This document shows positions 56,134-64,000 of a stretch of DNA of 64,000 bases, in pieces. Under the pieces are notes generated by a model, which made no database searches, was not told where the DNA came from, and worked only from the letters and a program-made list of their open reading frames with translations. Positions within the stretch are counted from its first letter, which is position 1; every line of letters starts with the position of its first letter. Position numbers and translations under genes: made by a program. Source of the stretch: Nitrospira sp. UBA6493 (GTDB lineage Bacteria > Nitrospirota > Nitrospiria > Nitrospirales > Nitrospiraceae); contig DJMJ01000002.1 in NCBI GenBank assembly GCA_002435325.1, positions 52,793 through 116,792 of the forward strand, written 5' to 3'.

Positions 56134-57336
56134 ATGACGCCCTTGCGCTTTGATGAACGGGTCGCGGCTATTCAGCAGACGCTTCATGAGACCGGCCTGG
56201 CAGATGGCTGGTTGTTCTATGATTTCCGAGGGAGTGATCCCTTAGCCTATCGCGTTTTGTTGTTGGATCCGTTCCGCCATGTGACGCGGCGCTGGTATTA
56301 CTGGATTCCGGCAACCGGTGAACCGGTGAAGCTGCTGCATCGCATCGAGCCCCATGTATTGGCAGAGCTGCCAGGAAAGTCCCAAGTCTATGTGTCTTGG
56401 GAAGAGCAGCACCGGCTTCTGTCGGCGATTCTTGCCGGTCATCGGCGAGTGGCGATGCAATATTCTTCGCTGAATGCTGTTCCGTATGTCTCGCGAGTTG
56501 ATGCGGGCACGATCGAGTTGATCCGTAGCTTTGGAGCAGAGGTGGTGAGCGCCGCCGATCTCATTCAACGGTTTGAAGCGGTTTGGTCGGATGAGCAGCT
56601 GGACTCCCATCGCTATGCGGTGACGGCGTTGAGGCGGATTGTGGATGAAGCGTTTGCGTATGTCGGAGCGGCATTGTCCGCCGGGCGTCCGCTCAGCGAG
56701 TATGGTGTACAGCAATTCATTCTTGGACGGATTCATGATGCGGGAATGGTAACGTCGAGTCCTCCCATTGCTGCTGTGAATGCCCATAGTGCGGATCCAC
56801 ATTATGGGCCGACCGAGGCAGGATCTTTGCCTATCACTCGCGAGAACTTGGTGTTGATCGATCTCTGGGCCAAGCGTCTGGAGCCGGGCGCTGTGTATGG
56901 CGATATTACCTGGACGGGATATACAGGAAGCCTGATTCCTCCCAGGCATCGAGCGGTCTTCGACGCGGTGCGGAGTGGCCGGGATGCTGCGGTAGCATTT
57001 GTCCAACAGCGTGTGGCTGTTGGGCAATATCCCTACGGCTGGGAAATTGATGAGGCCTGCCGGCAGGTGATCGTGGCTGCCGGGTATGGGGAACAGTTTG
57101 TTCATCGCACCGGTCATTCCATCGGAGAAGAAGTGCATGGCAACGGCGCCAACATCGATAATCTTGAAACCCAAGATAGCCGCCGAATCATTCCACATAC
57201 CTGTTTTTCGATCGAGCCTGGAATATATTTGCCGGGAGAATTTGGCATCCGCAGTGAACTTGATCTCTATGTATCCGATCGCGAGGCGATAGCGTACGGC
57301 CAACCTCTCCAAACGGAAATTGTGTCCATCCTGTAG
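56134..57336 (+). CDS. M24-family metallopeptidase (Xaa-Pro peptidase-like)
   Basis: Pita-bread metallopeptidase of 400 aa. The five metal ligands are seen: Asp in NLVLIDLWAK, Asp in YGDITWTGYTG, His in VHRTGHSIGEEVHGNG, Glu in CFSIEPGIYLPG and Glu in IRSELDLYVS. The N-terminal creatinase-like domain covers residues 1-155. It probably cleaves Xaa-Pro dipeptides or is a related aminopeptidase. The start follows the divergent hypothetical gene by 79 bases. The gene then leads into the TatA-like gene. Confidence 0.92.
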   Translation: MTPLRFDERVAAIQQTLHETGLADGWLFYDFRGSDPLAYRVLLLDPFRHVTRRWYYWIPATGEPVKLLHRIEPHVLAELPGKSQVYVSWEEQHRLLSAILAGHRRVAMQYSSLNAVPYVSRVDAGTIELIRSFGAEVVSAADLIQRFEAVWSDEQLDSHRYAVTALRRIVDEAFAYVGAALSAGRPLSEYGVQQFILGRIHDAGMVTSSPPIAAVNAHSADPHYGPTEAGSLPITRENLVLIDLWAKRLEPGAVYGDITWTGYTGSLIPPRHRAVFDAVRSGRDAAVAFVQQRVAVGQYPYGWEIDEACRQVIVAAGYGEQFVHRTGHSIGEEVHGNGANIDNLETQDSRRIIPHTCFSIEPGIYLPGEFGIRSELDLYVSDREAIAYGQPLQTEIVSIL

Positions 57337-57463
57337 GCGATCGTGTTGGCCCCTCCCTGTTCAAACCTTCCTTGACAGGCCATTGCTGTGGCGGCTAGAT
57401 TCAGCTCAGATGCGGGGTTCGGAGCCGAGCCTCGTCAACGCTCACGAGAAGAAAGGCGCGGCG

Positions 57464-58276
57464 ATGTTCGGAACAATGGGCATTTCAGAGCTGATCATTA
57501 TTCTCGTTATTGTGCTGATCATTTTTGGTGCAGGTCGATTGCCTCAGATAGGCGAGGGGGTTGGCAAAGCGCTGAAAGGTTTCAAAAAAGAAGTCAACGA
57601 AGTTCCTCCGCCCCCAGATGCCGCTCAGGCTCAACCGGAAGCTGTCGCGCCGCAGGTGGTTCAAGCTCAAGCCGCTCCGTTTGCGCCCCAACCGGCTGTT
57701 CAGGCGACATCCGCGCCAAAAGCAACCAATGTTCCCTACGTGCCAGGTCCGGAATTGACTCCAGGCACGACCGCCTCGCTACTCTATACTATGGGTCCGC
57801 AGTCGCCTCAAGCGTCTCGTTCTGCCTCGCCTCAATCGGCGGCGGCGTCACCGCCTGCCGCCTCTCAACAGGTGGTCACGATGGAGGAACGGGCAGCAGC
57901 GCCTGCGCCGATGTCTCGTGCTCAGTATCCCCCGCTCCCACCAGGAGCCCAGGCAAAACCGGTGGCCAATCGTCCTTCAGCGATTGTGAATAAAGATGCG
58001 GTGGCTCGCGTACAGGCACAACAAGCGGCACTCAAGGCCAAAACCGCCCTGCCAACGCCGGGTGTGTCTCCAAATGATATGCAGAGTCTGGGGGAAGGAC
58101 TCGGGGATGCGTTGCGGACTTTCCGGCAGGCGGTGGCGGATGTTCGCAATACGGTCGATCCAGAAATGCGAACCATCCAAAACGAGATGGATTCCGCGCA
58201 TAAGGAATTTCAGCAGTCCCTCGAAGCGGCTCGGGAATTGCCGGCTGTTGAAGAGGAGCCGCCTAAGTCGGCATGA
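57464..58276 (+). CDS. tatA: TatA-family twin-arginine translocase-like protein with long tail (270 aa)
   Basis: Start at 57464 (MFGTMGISELIIILVIVLI). The N-terminal 47 residues are a textbook TatA: short membrane helix, FG at the hinge, and the amphipathic helix IGEGVGKALKGFKKEVNEV (29-47). Ordinary TatA is 60-100 residues long, but here a disordered Pro/Ala/Gln tail continues to about residue 205. Near the C terminus, LGEGLGDALRTFRQAVADV (209-227) closely repeats the amphipathic helix, and a last helical part ends in EFQQSLEAARELPAVEEEPP. It is thus either a modified TatA/B or a novel membrane-organising protein. No tatC gene is nearby. The next gene overlaps by 4 bases. Confidence 0.85.
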   Translation: MFGTMGISELIIILVIVLIIFGAGRLPQIGEGVGKALKGFKKEVNEVPPPPDAAQAQPEAVAPQVVQAQAAPFAPQPAVQATSAPKATNVPYVPGPELTPGTTASLLYTMGPQSPQASRSASPQSAAASPPAASQQVVTMEERAAAPAPMSRAQYPPLPPGAQAKPVANRPSAIVNKDAVARVQAQQAALKAKTALPTPGVSPNDMQSLGEGLGDALRTFRQAVADVRNTVDPEMRTIQNEMDSAHKEFQQSLEAARELPAVEEEPPKSA

Positions 58277-59145
58277 TATCCCCTCGTTTTTGGGCTGGGA
58301 TCCGAATGCCTATGTCATATCGGCGTGGTATTCACCTCCTCATTCTCGTGATAGTAACGGTCACACTCCAAGCCTGTTATCAAGACTCACCTCCCTCAAT
58401 TCCGCCACAGGCCGTAAACTCCCTTGTAATGTTGTTAGGAGATCGTGATTGGGTAATTCGTCGTGTTGCCGCAGAGGCTTTGGGCAAGATTGGCGATCCG
58501 AGGGCAATGGATAAGCTCGTACCGGTTCTTGGCGATGAGTCTCCTGCTGTTCGGGAAGCGGCCTCTCGTAGTCTTGGACGGTTGGGCCCGCTTACGAGGG
58601 ATGCGGCTCTTCGGCTTGCGGCATTGTTAAATGATTCTAGTCCGCCGGTTCGGGTCTCTGCCGCTCTATCGCTAGGTAATGGACAAATTGACCAGAAAGT
58701 TATCTCTGCGATTTCAGCAACCTTGGTTCACGACAACTCAGCCGCTCGGTCAGCTGCTATATCAGCACTCTTCGGTCTTGAGCATATTGGAGAGGCGCAG
58801 GAGGGCCTGATTCGGTTGGTAAGAGACGAGGATGCGCAGGTTCGGCAATGGGCTGTTGCCGTCTTAGGTGATACGGGCGTCCCTCACGTTGTGGACACAT
58901 TGCTAGAACGGCTGACTCATGACGTCAATGCAGGGGTGCGAGGGGAATCTGCCTATCGTTTGGGATTTTATGGCGGCGATGCCGTGAGATCCGGTCTTAC
59001 AGCAGCAGTTAATCAGGATGGCAGCGCTCAAGTGCGTCGATGGGCCCGACAAAGTCTCGCGGGCCTTACGACGCAAGTCGATTTCGGTTCAAAGCCTCGA
59101 CCAGCTCGATCAGATCCTTCTGCGCTTGCTCTTCGATCTCCATAA
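58273..59145 (+). CDS. HEAT-repeat lipoprotein (290 aa)
   Basis: ATGA overlap with the TatA-like gene. The N terminus has a membrane helix followed by a lipobox (VTVTLQAC, Cys near residue 35), so the protein is probably lipid-anchored in the periplasm. At least six HEAT/PBS-lyase-like repeats follow, for example VIRRVAAEALGKIGDPRAMD, AVREAASRSLGRLGPL, QVRQWAVAVLGDTGVPHVV and QVRRWARQSLAGLT. They form a curved helical scaffold for protein binding. Coupling with the TatA-like protein suggests joint function in the envelope. The 3' end overlaps the convergent PilZ gene by 80 bases. Confidence 0.85.
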   Translation: MISPRFWAGIRMPMSYRRGIHLLILVIVTVTLQACYQDSPPSIPPQAVNSLVMLLGDRDWVIRRVAAEALGKIGDPRAMDKLVPVLGDESPAVREAASRSLGRLGPLTRDAALRLAALLNDSSPPVRVSAALSLGNGQIDQKVISAISATLVHDNSAARSAAISALFGLEHIGEAQEGLIRLVRDEDAQVRQWAVAVLGDTGVPHVVDTLLERLTHDVNAGVRGESAYRLGFYGGDAVRSGLTAAVNQDGSAQVRRWARQSLAGLTTQVDFGSKPRPARSDPSALALRSP

Positions 59146-59584
59146 ATTGGATCCCCATTCCAGGGAAGAGCAGATATCGCTCGGGCTTATTTCTGGTCCA
59201 GGCAACTTTCCCTGTCGCTTTGAGTTTGTGATCCGGCCGATGGGGGAGTGCGAATTCCACTGTCACAATAGTTCCTGGCGTTAAGGGATCGCTGCTTTCG
59301 ATGAAGAGGCCGCCTCCCCCTACTCCTCCCGTTAAACTGTCGATTTGTTTCCCGTCAGGCGTGGCGTAACGAATTTTTAGGGCAAGCGGTGTCCGCGGGT
59401 AGTTACGGGCATGGGTGTAGTCGCCATCGTCAAAATGTTGGATTGCTCGTTGCACGATTTCGCTCCAGGGGAGACTTCCTATTAGTTGCCCTGATGGCGA
59501 ATGTATCAACACGGTTTCTGCTTGGGTGTCCATGGTAAGAGTTTTCTCTTGATGGGCAACCGTCTTGCGGATGGGAAATTTCAT
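59066..59584 (-). CDS. PilZ-domain protein, paralog 1 (172 aa)
   Basis: PilZ domain in residues 55-165. The c-di-GMP-binding RxxxR is present (RNYPR in THARNYPRTPLALKIRYATP). The second motif, usually (D/N)xSxxG, is changed to GGVGGGGLFIESSDPLTPG, so binding affinity may differ. TGKVAWTRNKPERYLLFPGM, followed by GIQFMEI, is a typical C-terminal part. The N-terminal 50 residues (LIHSPSGQLIGSLPWSEIVQ) are shared with the next gene, so both form a duplicated pair. The end overlaps the HEAT-repeat gene on the other strand by 80 bases. Confidence 0.88.
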   Translation of the reverse strand: MKFPIRKTVAHQEKTLTMDTQAETVLIHSPSGQLIGSLPWSEIVQRAIQHFDDGDYTHARNYPRTPLALKIRYATPDGKQIDSLTGGVGGGGLFIESSDPLTPGTIVTVEFALPHRPDHKLKATGKVAWTRNKPERYLLFPGMGIQFMEIEEQAQKDLIELVEALNRNRLAS

Positions 59585-59636
59585 TGGGTCCTTCCAATGC
59601 CGGGCTTGGACGAATGGAGAAAGCCGGTCGGCGCGG

Positions 59637-60155
59637 TTAGGCAGCTTGCCCGGTGTTCTCTATCGACTCGAGGATGGAAAGGATTCGGTCCCGGATTTCC
59701 GGCGCCATATCAGTAAAGCGAATTCCCATCCCTGGGCTGAAGGTATATTGATCGGCTTTGGGACAGACCCAGGCGACGATGCCTTTGGCTGGAATCCATT
59801 CAGGCGGTTGTTCGGAGATTGAAAATTCCATGGCAATCTTTGTCCCGACCGTCAAGGGCGCTGTGCTCTCAATAAAGAGGCCTCCTCCGCCGATTCCACC
59901 GGCCCGGTTCTCGAAGTGGTGACCATCAGGGGTTTTATACTTCACACGAAATGAGAGGGAGACGCGTGGTTCGGTTCGCGTTTCTTTTGGTATGGGCGGT
60001 TTGCGATAGGCCAGGATTTGGTCGATGACAAAGTCCCAGGGCAGGCTCCCTATGGGCTCCCCGGTAATGCCGAGCAAGGTGACCATTTCTCGCGCTGCAT
60101 CCAGTTCGAGCGCTTTGCCTCTATGGCGAAGGCTGAATGATACCGGGTATTTCAC
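59637..60155 (-). CDS. PilZ-domain protein, paralog 2 (172 aa)
   Basis: The GTG at 60155, preceded by AGGAGG, gives 172 residues that align with paralog 1 from the first residue; the longer frame to 60209 has no such support. RxxxR occurs in ETRTEPRVSLSFRVKYKTPD (RTEPR). The second motif is again GGIGGGGLFIESTAPLTVG. IVAWVCPKADQYTFSPGMGI ends the domain. Probably a cytoplasmic c-di-GMP receptor controlling motility, secretion or surface polymer. The partner is unknown. Confidence 0.88.
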   Translation of the reverse strand: MKYPVSFSLRHRGKALELDAAREMVTLLGITGEPIGSLPWDFVIDQILAYRKPPIPKETRTEPRVSLSFRVKYKTPDGHHFENRAGGIGGGGLFIESTAPLTVGTKIAMEFSISEQPPEWIPAKGIVAWVCPKADQYTFSPGMGIRFTDMAPEIRDRILSILESIENTGQAA

Positions 60156-60272
60156 AGGTCCTCCTGAGCACAGTCCGTCATTCCGCAAGTATATCGCGGC
60201 ATTCTCCATTGTCGAGAATTTCGTGATTTTGTACAGGAAGCGGATTCTTCGAGGAGGCAGTAGAGAGAGCTT

Positions 60273-60300
60273 GGCTCAGGCTACGGATGTAGCCTGAGCC
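60273..60300. terminator. Perfect 12-bp hairpin between the PilZ gene and clpX
   Basis: GGCTCAGGCTAC (60273-60284), loop GGAT, GTAGCCTGAGCC (60289-60300). It lies 10 bases after the clpX stop, so it is probably the end signal of the tig-clpP-clpX transcript. No T tract on either side. Confidence 0.6.
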
Positions 60301-60309
60301 GGCGACCAG

Positions 60310-61566
60310 TTACGCGCTTTTGGCGTCTTGATCCTGTTCGTAGATGCGAATGGGAGGATTCTTGCCTGAAATCGCATCTTCTGTAATCAGGACTTCTTTG
60401 ATTTGTTTTTGAGACGGCGCGTCGTACATCACGTCGAGCATGACTTCTTCCAGGATGGCGCGAAGCCCTCTGGCTCCGGTTTTCTGCAGGAAGGCTTTTC
60501 TGGCTACCGCCCCCAGTGCACCATCGGTAAATTTTAGTTTCACCTTCTCGAAAGATAGGAGCTTCTCATATTGCTTGGTTAATGCGTTGCGTGGCTCGGT
60601 CAGAATCCGAATGAGAGCCCGCTCATCCAGTTCTTCGAGCGTGGCGACAACCGGTAGACGTCCAACAAATTCTGGGATGAGACCGTATTTGAGGAAGTCT
60701 TCCGGCTGCACTTTAGCCAGCAATTCGCCCAAGCGCACTTCGTTTTTCCCGCGGATTTCCGCGCCGAATCCCATGGCCTTGCGATTCAACCGTTGCTCAA
60801 TGATAGAGTCCAGACCAACGAAGGCGCCGCCGCAAATGAAGAGGATGTTGCTTGTGTTGACTTGAATAAACTCCTGATGCGGGTGTTTGCGCCCTCCCTG
60901 CGGAGGGACATTCGCAACCGTGCCTTCGATCAGCTTGAGGAGGGCTTGCTGTACGCCTTCTCCCGATACGTCCCGCGTGATGGAGGGGCCGTCGCTCTTG
61001 CGGCTGATTTTGTCGATCTCGTCGATATACACGATTCCGCGTTCGGCACGCTCCACGTCATAGTCAGCGGCTTGGAGAAGCTTGAGGATGATATTTTCGA
61101 CGTCTTCTCCGACATAGCCGGCTTCTGTCAGCGTGGTGGCATCGGCCAGGGTGAACGGAACGTCCAGGTACTTGGCCAGCGTCTGGGCAAGCAGAGTTTT
61201 TCCTGTTCCCGTGGGGCCGACCACGAGGATGTTGCCTTTCTGGAGTTCGACGTCATCGACATCTTTTTCTTTGGACGAGATGCGCTTGTAATGATTGTGC
61301 ACCGCGACGGACAGGATACGCTTGGCCCATTCTTGGCCGACGACGTATTGGTCGAGATGATGCTTAATGTCGGCCGGTTTCTTGAGATTGGAGGATATTT
61401 CCTCTTTAGCCTCTTCCCAATCCTCGGCAATGATGTCGTTGCAGAGATTGACGCATTCATCGCAGATATACACGGTCGGGCCTGCGATAAGTTTGCGGAC
61501 CTCGTCTCGACTTTTTCCGCAGAAAGAACACCGCAGATGTCGGTCGACTTTCTCCTGCTTGGGCAT
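60310..61566 (-). CDS. clpX: ATP-dependent Clp protease ATP-binding subunit ClpX
   Basis: Start at 61566 after AGGAGGG. The zinc-binding domain opens the protein (CSFCGKSRDEVRKLIAG and YICDECVNLC). The AAA+ core has Walker A VVGPTGTGKTLLAQTLAKYL, Walker B GIVYIDEIDKI, and the IGF-type loop LNRKAMGFGAEIR. GARGLRAILEEVMLDVMYD is the C-terminal sensor-2 region. It unfolds substrates and feeds them to ClpP. The order tig-clpP-clpX is classical. Length 418 is standard. Confidence 0.98.
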   Translation of the reverse strand: MPKQEKVDRHLRCSFCGKSRDEVRKLIAGPTVYICDECVNLCNDIIAEDWEEAKEEISSNLKKPADIKHHLDQYVVGQEWAKRILSVAVHNHYKRISSKEKDVDDVELQKGNILVVGPTGTGKTLLAQTLAKYLDVPFTLADATTLTEAGYVGEDVENIILKLLQAADYDVERAERGIVYIDEIDKISRKSDGPSITRDVSGEGVQQALLKLIEGTVANVPPQGGRKHPHQEFIQVNTSNILFICGGAFVGLDSIIEQRLNRKAMGFGAEIRGKNEVRLGELLAKVQPEDFLKYGLIPEFVGRLPVVATLEELDERALIRILTEPRNALTKQYEKLLSFEKVKLKFTDGALGAVARKAFLQKTGARGLRAILEEVMLDVMYDAPSQKQIKEVLITEDAISGKNPPIRIYEQDQDAKSA

Positions 61567-61579
61567 GCTCCCTCCTGTG

Positions 61580-62218
61580 TTACTTGCCCTTGGCCCCGTC
61601 TTTGCCGGCATCGCCGGGTTCCACTGCTTTCAACGCTTTGGGAGGCCGCGTGATGACCTCGTCAATCAGTCCGTACTTCTTGGCTTCTTGGCCGGACATG
61701 AAGTAGTCCCGCTCCGTATCGTGCGCGATCTTTTCGATCGGCTGGCCTGTGTGCTTCGCCATGATCTCGTTCAGCCGTTCGCGGATTTTGAGAATCTCAC
61801 GGGCATGGATATCAATCTCGGTCGCCTGGCCTTGGAATCCGCCCAGCGGCTGATGGATCATGACGCGAGCGTTGGGAAGGGCAAAGCGTTTGCCTTTGGT
61901 GCCGGCGGTCAGGAGCAAGGCTCCCATGCTGGCGGCCTGGCCCAGGCAAATGGTGTTGATCGGAGGCTTCACGTATTGCATCGTATCGTAAATGCCGAGC
62001 CCTGCGGTGACGCTTCCCCCGGGAGAATTCACATAAAGATTAATATCCTTTTCAGGATCTTCGGCCTCAAGGAACAGAAGTTGGGCAATCACCAGATTGG
62101 CAAACACGTCATCGATGGGTGCTCCCAAGAAGATGATGCGATCTTTTAAGAGCCGGGAATAAATGTCGTAGGCGCGTTCGCCTCGATTGGTTTGTTCGAT
62201 GACGATGGGGACCAGCAT
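61580..62218 (-). CDS. clpP: ATP-dependent Clp protease proteolytic subunit ClpP
   Basis: Serine protease with the catalytic Ser in CLGQAASMGALLLTAG (about residue 98), His in MIHQPLGGFQGQATEI and Asp in ERDYFMSGQEAKKYGLID. NSPGGSVTAGLGIYDTMQYV is also typical. The N terminus MLVPIVIEQTNRGERAYDIY is the usual form after processing of a short propeptide. It lies 13 bases upstream of clpX. Fourteen copies form the barrel that degrades ClpX-delivered substrates. Confidence 0.98.
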   Translation of the reverse strand: MLVPIVIEQTNRGERAYDIYSRLLKDRIIFLGAPIDDVFANLVIAQLLFLEAEDPEKDINLYVNSPGGSVTAGLGIYDTMQYVKPPINTICLGQAASMGALLLTAGTKGKRFALPNARVMIHQPLGGFQGQATEIDIHAREILKIRERLNEIMAKHTGQPIEKIAHDTERDYFMSGQEAKKYGLIDEVITRPPKALKAVEPGDAGKDGAKGK

Positions 62219-62251
62219 AGAGGTCAGTTCCTTTCCGGCTTCGGTTGGTAA

Positions 62252-62275
62252 CGCTTCGGGCGACAGCCCGGAGCG
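62252..62275 (-). terminator. Hairpin between tig and clpP, possible attenuator
   Basis: CGCTTCGGG (62252-62260) pairs with CCCGGAGCG (62267-62275) through one G-T pair. It has no T tract in the direction of clpP. It may reduce read-through from tig and help set the chaperone to protease ratio. Confidence 0.4.
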
Positions 62276-62286
62276 AATGCCCGTTT

Positions 62287-63609
62287 CTATCCTTGAATCA
62301 CTGCATTACGGTAAACAAATTCGAGGGCCTTGTCGGCCAGAATTCGAGAACGAAGTTCTTCGATAGAGTCTTGGCCGCCAGACTGGATCATCTTCACCAG
62401 TTCGCCCACGGGGACGCGAAGCTCTGTCGCGAGGCGGTTCACCTCATTATTCATGTCTTCCTGCGTTACGGAAATGTTTTCCTTGGCAGCGATCGCTTCG
62501 AGCACCAGGCCAACCTTGACACGGCGGTTGGCTTCTTCGCGATTCTCGTCACGAATGGCGTTGATGTCTTCTGCTGTGGCTGCCGGAGCCGGGTCGGTAG
62601 CCTTGCCGCGCTGGCGTTCCTGAAGTTTCTGGCGGACGATCGCATCCAATTCACGGGTGACGAGCGTTTCAGGCAGGTCAAAGTGATGGGTTTCGGCCAA
62701 TCGCTTGAGAATCGTATCCTTGTAGGACTCGTCAATGTCTCGCTTCAAGGCCTTTTCCATTTCGGCGCGTAGTTTGTCTTTGATTTCTTGGAGCGACGAA
62801 AATGGGCCGCAGTCTTTAGCAAACTCGTCGTCCAATACCGGTAGCGTCTTTCGTTTGACTCCCTGAATTGCTAGACGGAATTGAACGGTTTTCCCGGCGA
62901 CTCTGGTGTCCGGATGGCTTGGCGGATAGGCTTGAGGAATCTCGATGACATCCCCTTCCTTCTTGCCGGTCACATATGCATCGATTTCAATACCGAGTAG
63001 GGCGGCTTTGGATCCTACCTTATGGAGGTGGCCTTCTTTCTTGGTCCCTTCGAGCGGAGCTCCAGCAAGGAATCCTTCGAGGTCGACGACGGCAAAATCC
63101 CCTTCGGCCAATGTGGTGCCGGCAGGCGCCGCATCCAGCTTGGCCTGTTGTTCACGCAAGACTTCCAGCGCGCGATCCAGTTGCTCATCGGTGACCGTGC
63201 GTTTGTCCGGCTTGAGCGAAATGGGATTGGGCGCTTTGTAGTCACGGAGCTCGATGGTCGGCTTGATCTCGACGGTTGCTGTAAAGGTAAAGGGTTCGTT
63301 CTTCTTGATCTTCACGCGCTCCAGCGGTGGAATTTCGACAACGACCGGGCTGATACCGGCCTGGCGGACTGCGCGATCATAATAATCTGGAACCAGGCTC
63401 CGGATTACGTCCTCTTCCACGGCTTTGGCATAGCGTTGCTCAAGAATATTTAAGGGCGCCTTGCCAGGGCGAAACCCTGGTATGCGGACTTGACGATTAA
63501 GTTCGGTGTAAGCCTGTGAGAATCGCTGGGTCACTTCTTCGGCGGCCACTTCGATTTTCAAGGCCCGCTTCATGGGGCCCAACTCGGTCATTTCCATCTT
63601 CATGGTCAT
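62287..63609 (-). CDS. tig: Trigger factor (ribosome-associated chaperone, FKBP-type PPIase)
   Basis: Three domains: ribosome-binding N terminus with signature VRIPGFRPGKAPLNIL (about residues 41-56), FKBP-like PPIase domain starting at GDFAVVDLEGFLAG (about residue 160) and a long helical C-terminal chaperone domain (FDLPETLVTRELDAIVRQKL to the end). Length 440 is typical. It works at the ribosome exit tunnel on new polypeptides. It precedes clpP-clpX in one transcription direction, the arrangement seen in most bacteria. Confidence 0.97.
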   Translation of the reverse strand: MTMKMEMTELGPMKRALKIEVAAEEVTQRFSQAYTELNRQVRIPGFRPGKAPLNILEQRYAKAVEEDVIRSLVPDYYDRAVRQAGISPVVVEIPPLERVKIKKNEPFTFTATVEIKPTIELRDYKAPNPISLKPDKRTVTDEQLDRALEVLREQQAKLDAAPAGTTLAEGDFAVVDLEGFLAGAPLEGTKKEGHLHKVGSKAALLGIEIDAYVTGKKEGDVIEIPQAYPPSHPDTRVAGKTVQFRLAIQGVKRKTLPVLDDEFAKDCGPFSSLQEIKDKLRAEMEKALKRDIDESYKDTILKRLAETHHFDLPETLVTRELDAIVRQKLQERQRGKATDPAPAATAEDINAIRDENREEANRRVKVGLVLEAIAAKENISVTQEDMNNEVNRLATELRVPVGELVKMIQSGGQDSIEELRSRILADKALEFVYRNAVIQG

Positions 63610-63666
63610 CGCGAACGTCCTTTTATACTACTGCTAGGGATAAGTGCCAATATGGTTCGCCGTGGC

Positions 63667-63749
63667 TGGTGCGAGAGGGGGGACTTGAACCCCCACGGTT
63701 ACCCACGAGATCCTAAGTCTCGCGCGTCTGCCAGTTCCGCCACTCTCGC
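63667..63749 (-). tRNA. tRNA-Leu (anticodon UAG)
   Basis: The 83-base minus-strand gene starts GCGAGAG and ends CTCTCGC followed by A and encoded CCA. The anticodon stem CGAGA/TCTCG holds the loop CTTAGGA with anticodon TAG. A class-II variable arm and the T loop GGGGGTTCAAGTCCCCC are present. It decodes CUA and related leucine codons. It lies 57 bases upstream of tig. Confidence 0.95.
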
Positions 63750-64000
63750 ACGGTGGGGAGCATCGCGGGGCTGTCGCCGCGCTTGCTGGACAGCAAAACA
63801 CGCGATTGTGTAAGCCTTTTGTACCGTTGGAGGGATACCAGTGTCAACCCATACTCCTGCGGGGGTAGGCGCCCGTTCTAAGAAGGAGATGGATCTTATT
63901 GAGCATCAGTGATGAGGGTTGAGTCTCACATCACCCCTTTTGAATTCTCGAGTAATGAGGGTAGTTAGTTCTCGGTAGCCCTGTCGAGCCATCTGGAAAT
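63750..64000. other. Window-end region without a recognised gene
   Basis: Apart from the promoter-like elements noted at 63818-63847, I see no supported gene in these 250 bases. Small plus-strand frames have no clear ribosome-binding site or family features. Any gene starting here would continue outside the window. Confidence 0.4.
63818..63847 (-). promoter_or_regulatory. sigma70-like promoter upstream of tRNA-Leu(UAG)
   Basis: On the minus strand, TTGACA (63847-63842) and TACAAA (63823-63818) are separated by 18 bases. The -10 is imperfect. The expected start is about 60 bases before the tRNA 5' end, so the leader would be processed; tig could share this transcript. Confidence 0.5.

Noticed and set aside
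1..64000. CRISPR arrays, insertion sequences, integrases or prophage genes
   Set aside because: No regular direct repeats with spacers, no transposase or integrase motifs, and no att-like duplications at the tRNA genes were seen.

Overview
The window looks like a chromosomal segment of a Nitrospira-type nitrite oxidiser (phylum Nitrospirota). The main grounds are a complex I operon with two nuoM genes and no nuoE, nuoF or nuoH, moderately high GC, and many small secreted proteins. There is no rRNA here, so the genus is an inference. Almost the whole window is coding. I see no insertion sequence, prophage or CRISPR array.

Layout. (1) 1-865: the 5' part of a MerR-type regulator of the B12-photoreceptor (CarH/LitR) kind, divergent from a small zinc-ribbon protein, with two face-to-face sigma70-like promoters. 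(2) 929-4415: four co-directional secreted or membrane-anchored proteins, three of them SUMF1-fold paralogs without the catalytic cysteines of formylglycine-generating enzyme, and one His-rich helical protein. (3) 4700-18353: a long co-directional series: nucleoside-diphosphate-sugar epimerase, PDZ protein, DNA photolyase, DUF523/DUF1722 protein, CbiX-like chelatase, two cyclopropane-fatty-acid-synthase-like methyltransferases, DUF2878, DUF1295, DUF6134, lipocalin, FAD oxidoreductase and DUF1365. Many genes overlap by 4 bases. I read this as a light/photo-oxidative-stress membrane-lipid module, probably controlled by the B12-dependent MerR protein. (4) 18570-22682: pyrE, small lipoprotein, rhodanese, phosphodiester glycosidase and a hybrid histidine kinase. 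(5) 23002-36640 (minus): nuoA-B-C-D-G-I-J-K-L-M-M-N.

(6) 37265-41300: an OmpA-family protein and a PriA whose helicase motifs have decayed although its zinc-binding cysteines remain. (7) 41303-45346 (minus): a membrane protein, a lone receiver domain, and a NarL-type response regulator/PAS histidine kinase pair that is broken by two frameshifts and two in-frame TGA codons. (8) 45752-52745: tRNA-Leu(GAG), HAD phosphatase, queE, pepA, nagZ, an MFS exporter, a protein with a duplicated Cys/His motif, a PsiE-like membrane protein and a Pro/Ala-tailed protein. (9) 52756-56054 (minus): amino-acid permease, C26 amidotransferase and two small hypothetical proteins. (10) 56134-59145: M24 peptidase, a long TatA-like protein with a second amphipathic-helix copy at its C terminus, and a HEAT-repeat lipoprotein. 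(11) 59066-63749 (minus): two PilZ paralogs, then clpX, clpP, tig and tRNA-Leu(UAG).

The most notable points are the light-response/lipid module with its B12-type regulator, the 2M-type complex I with a lost channel lysine in the second NuoM, the apparently helicase-dead PriA, the recently broken two-component system, and the TatA-like protein with a repeated helix.
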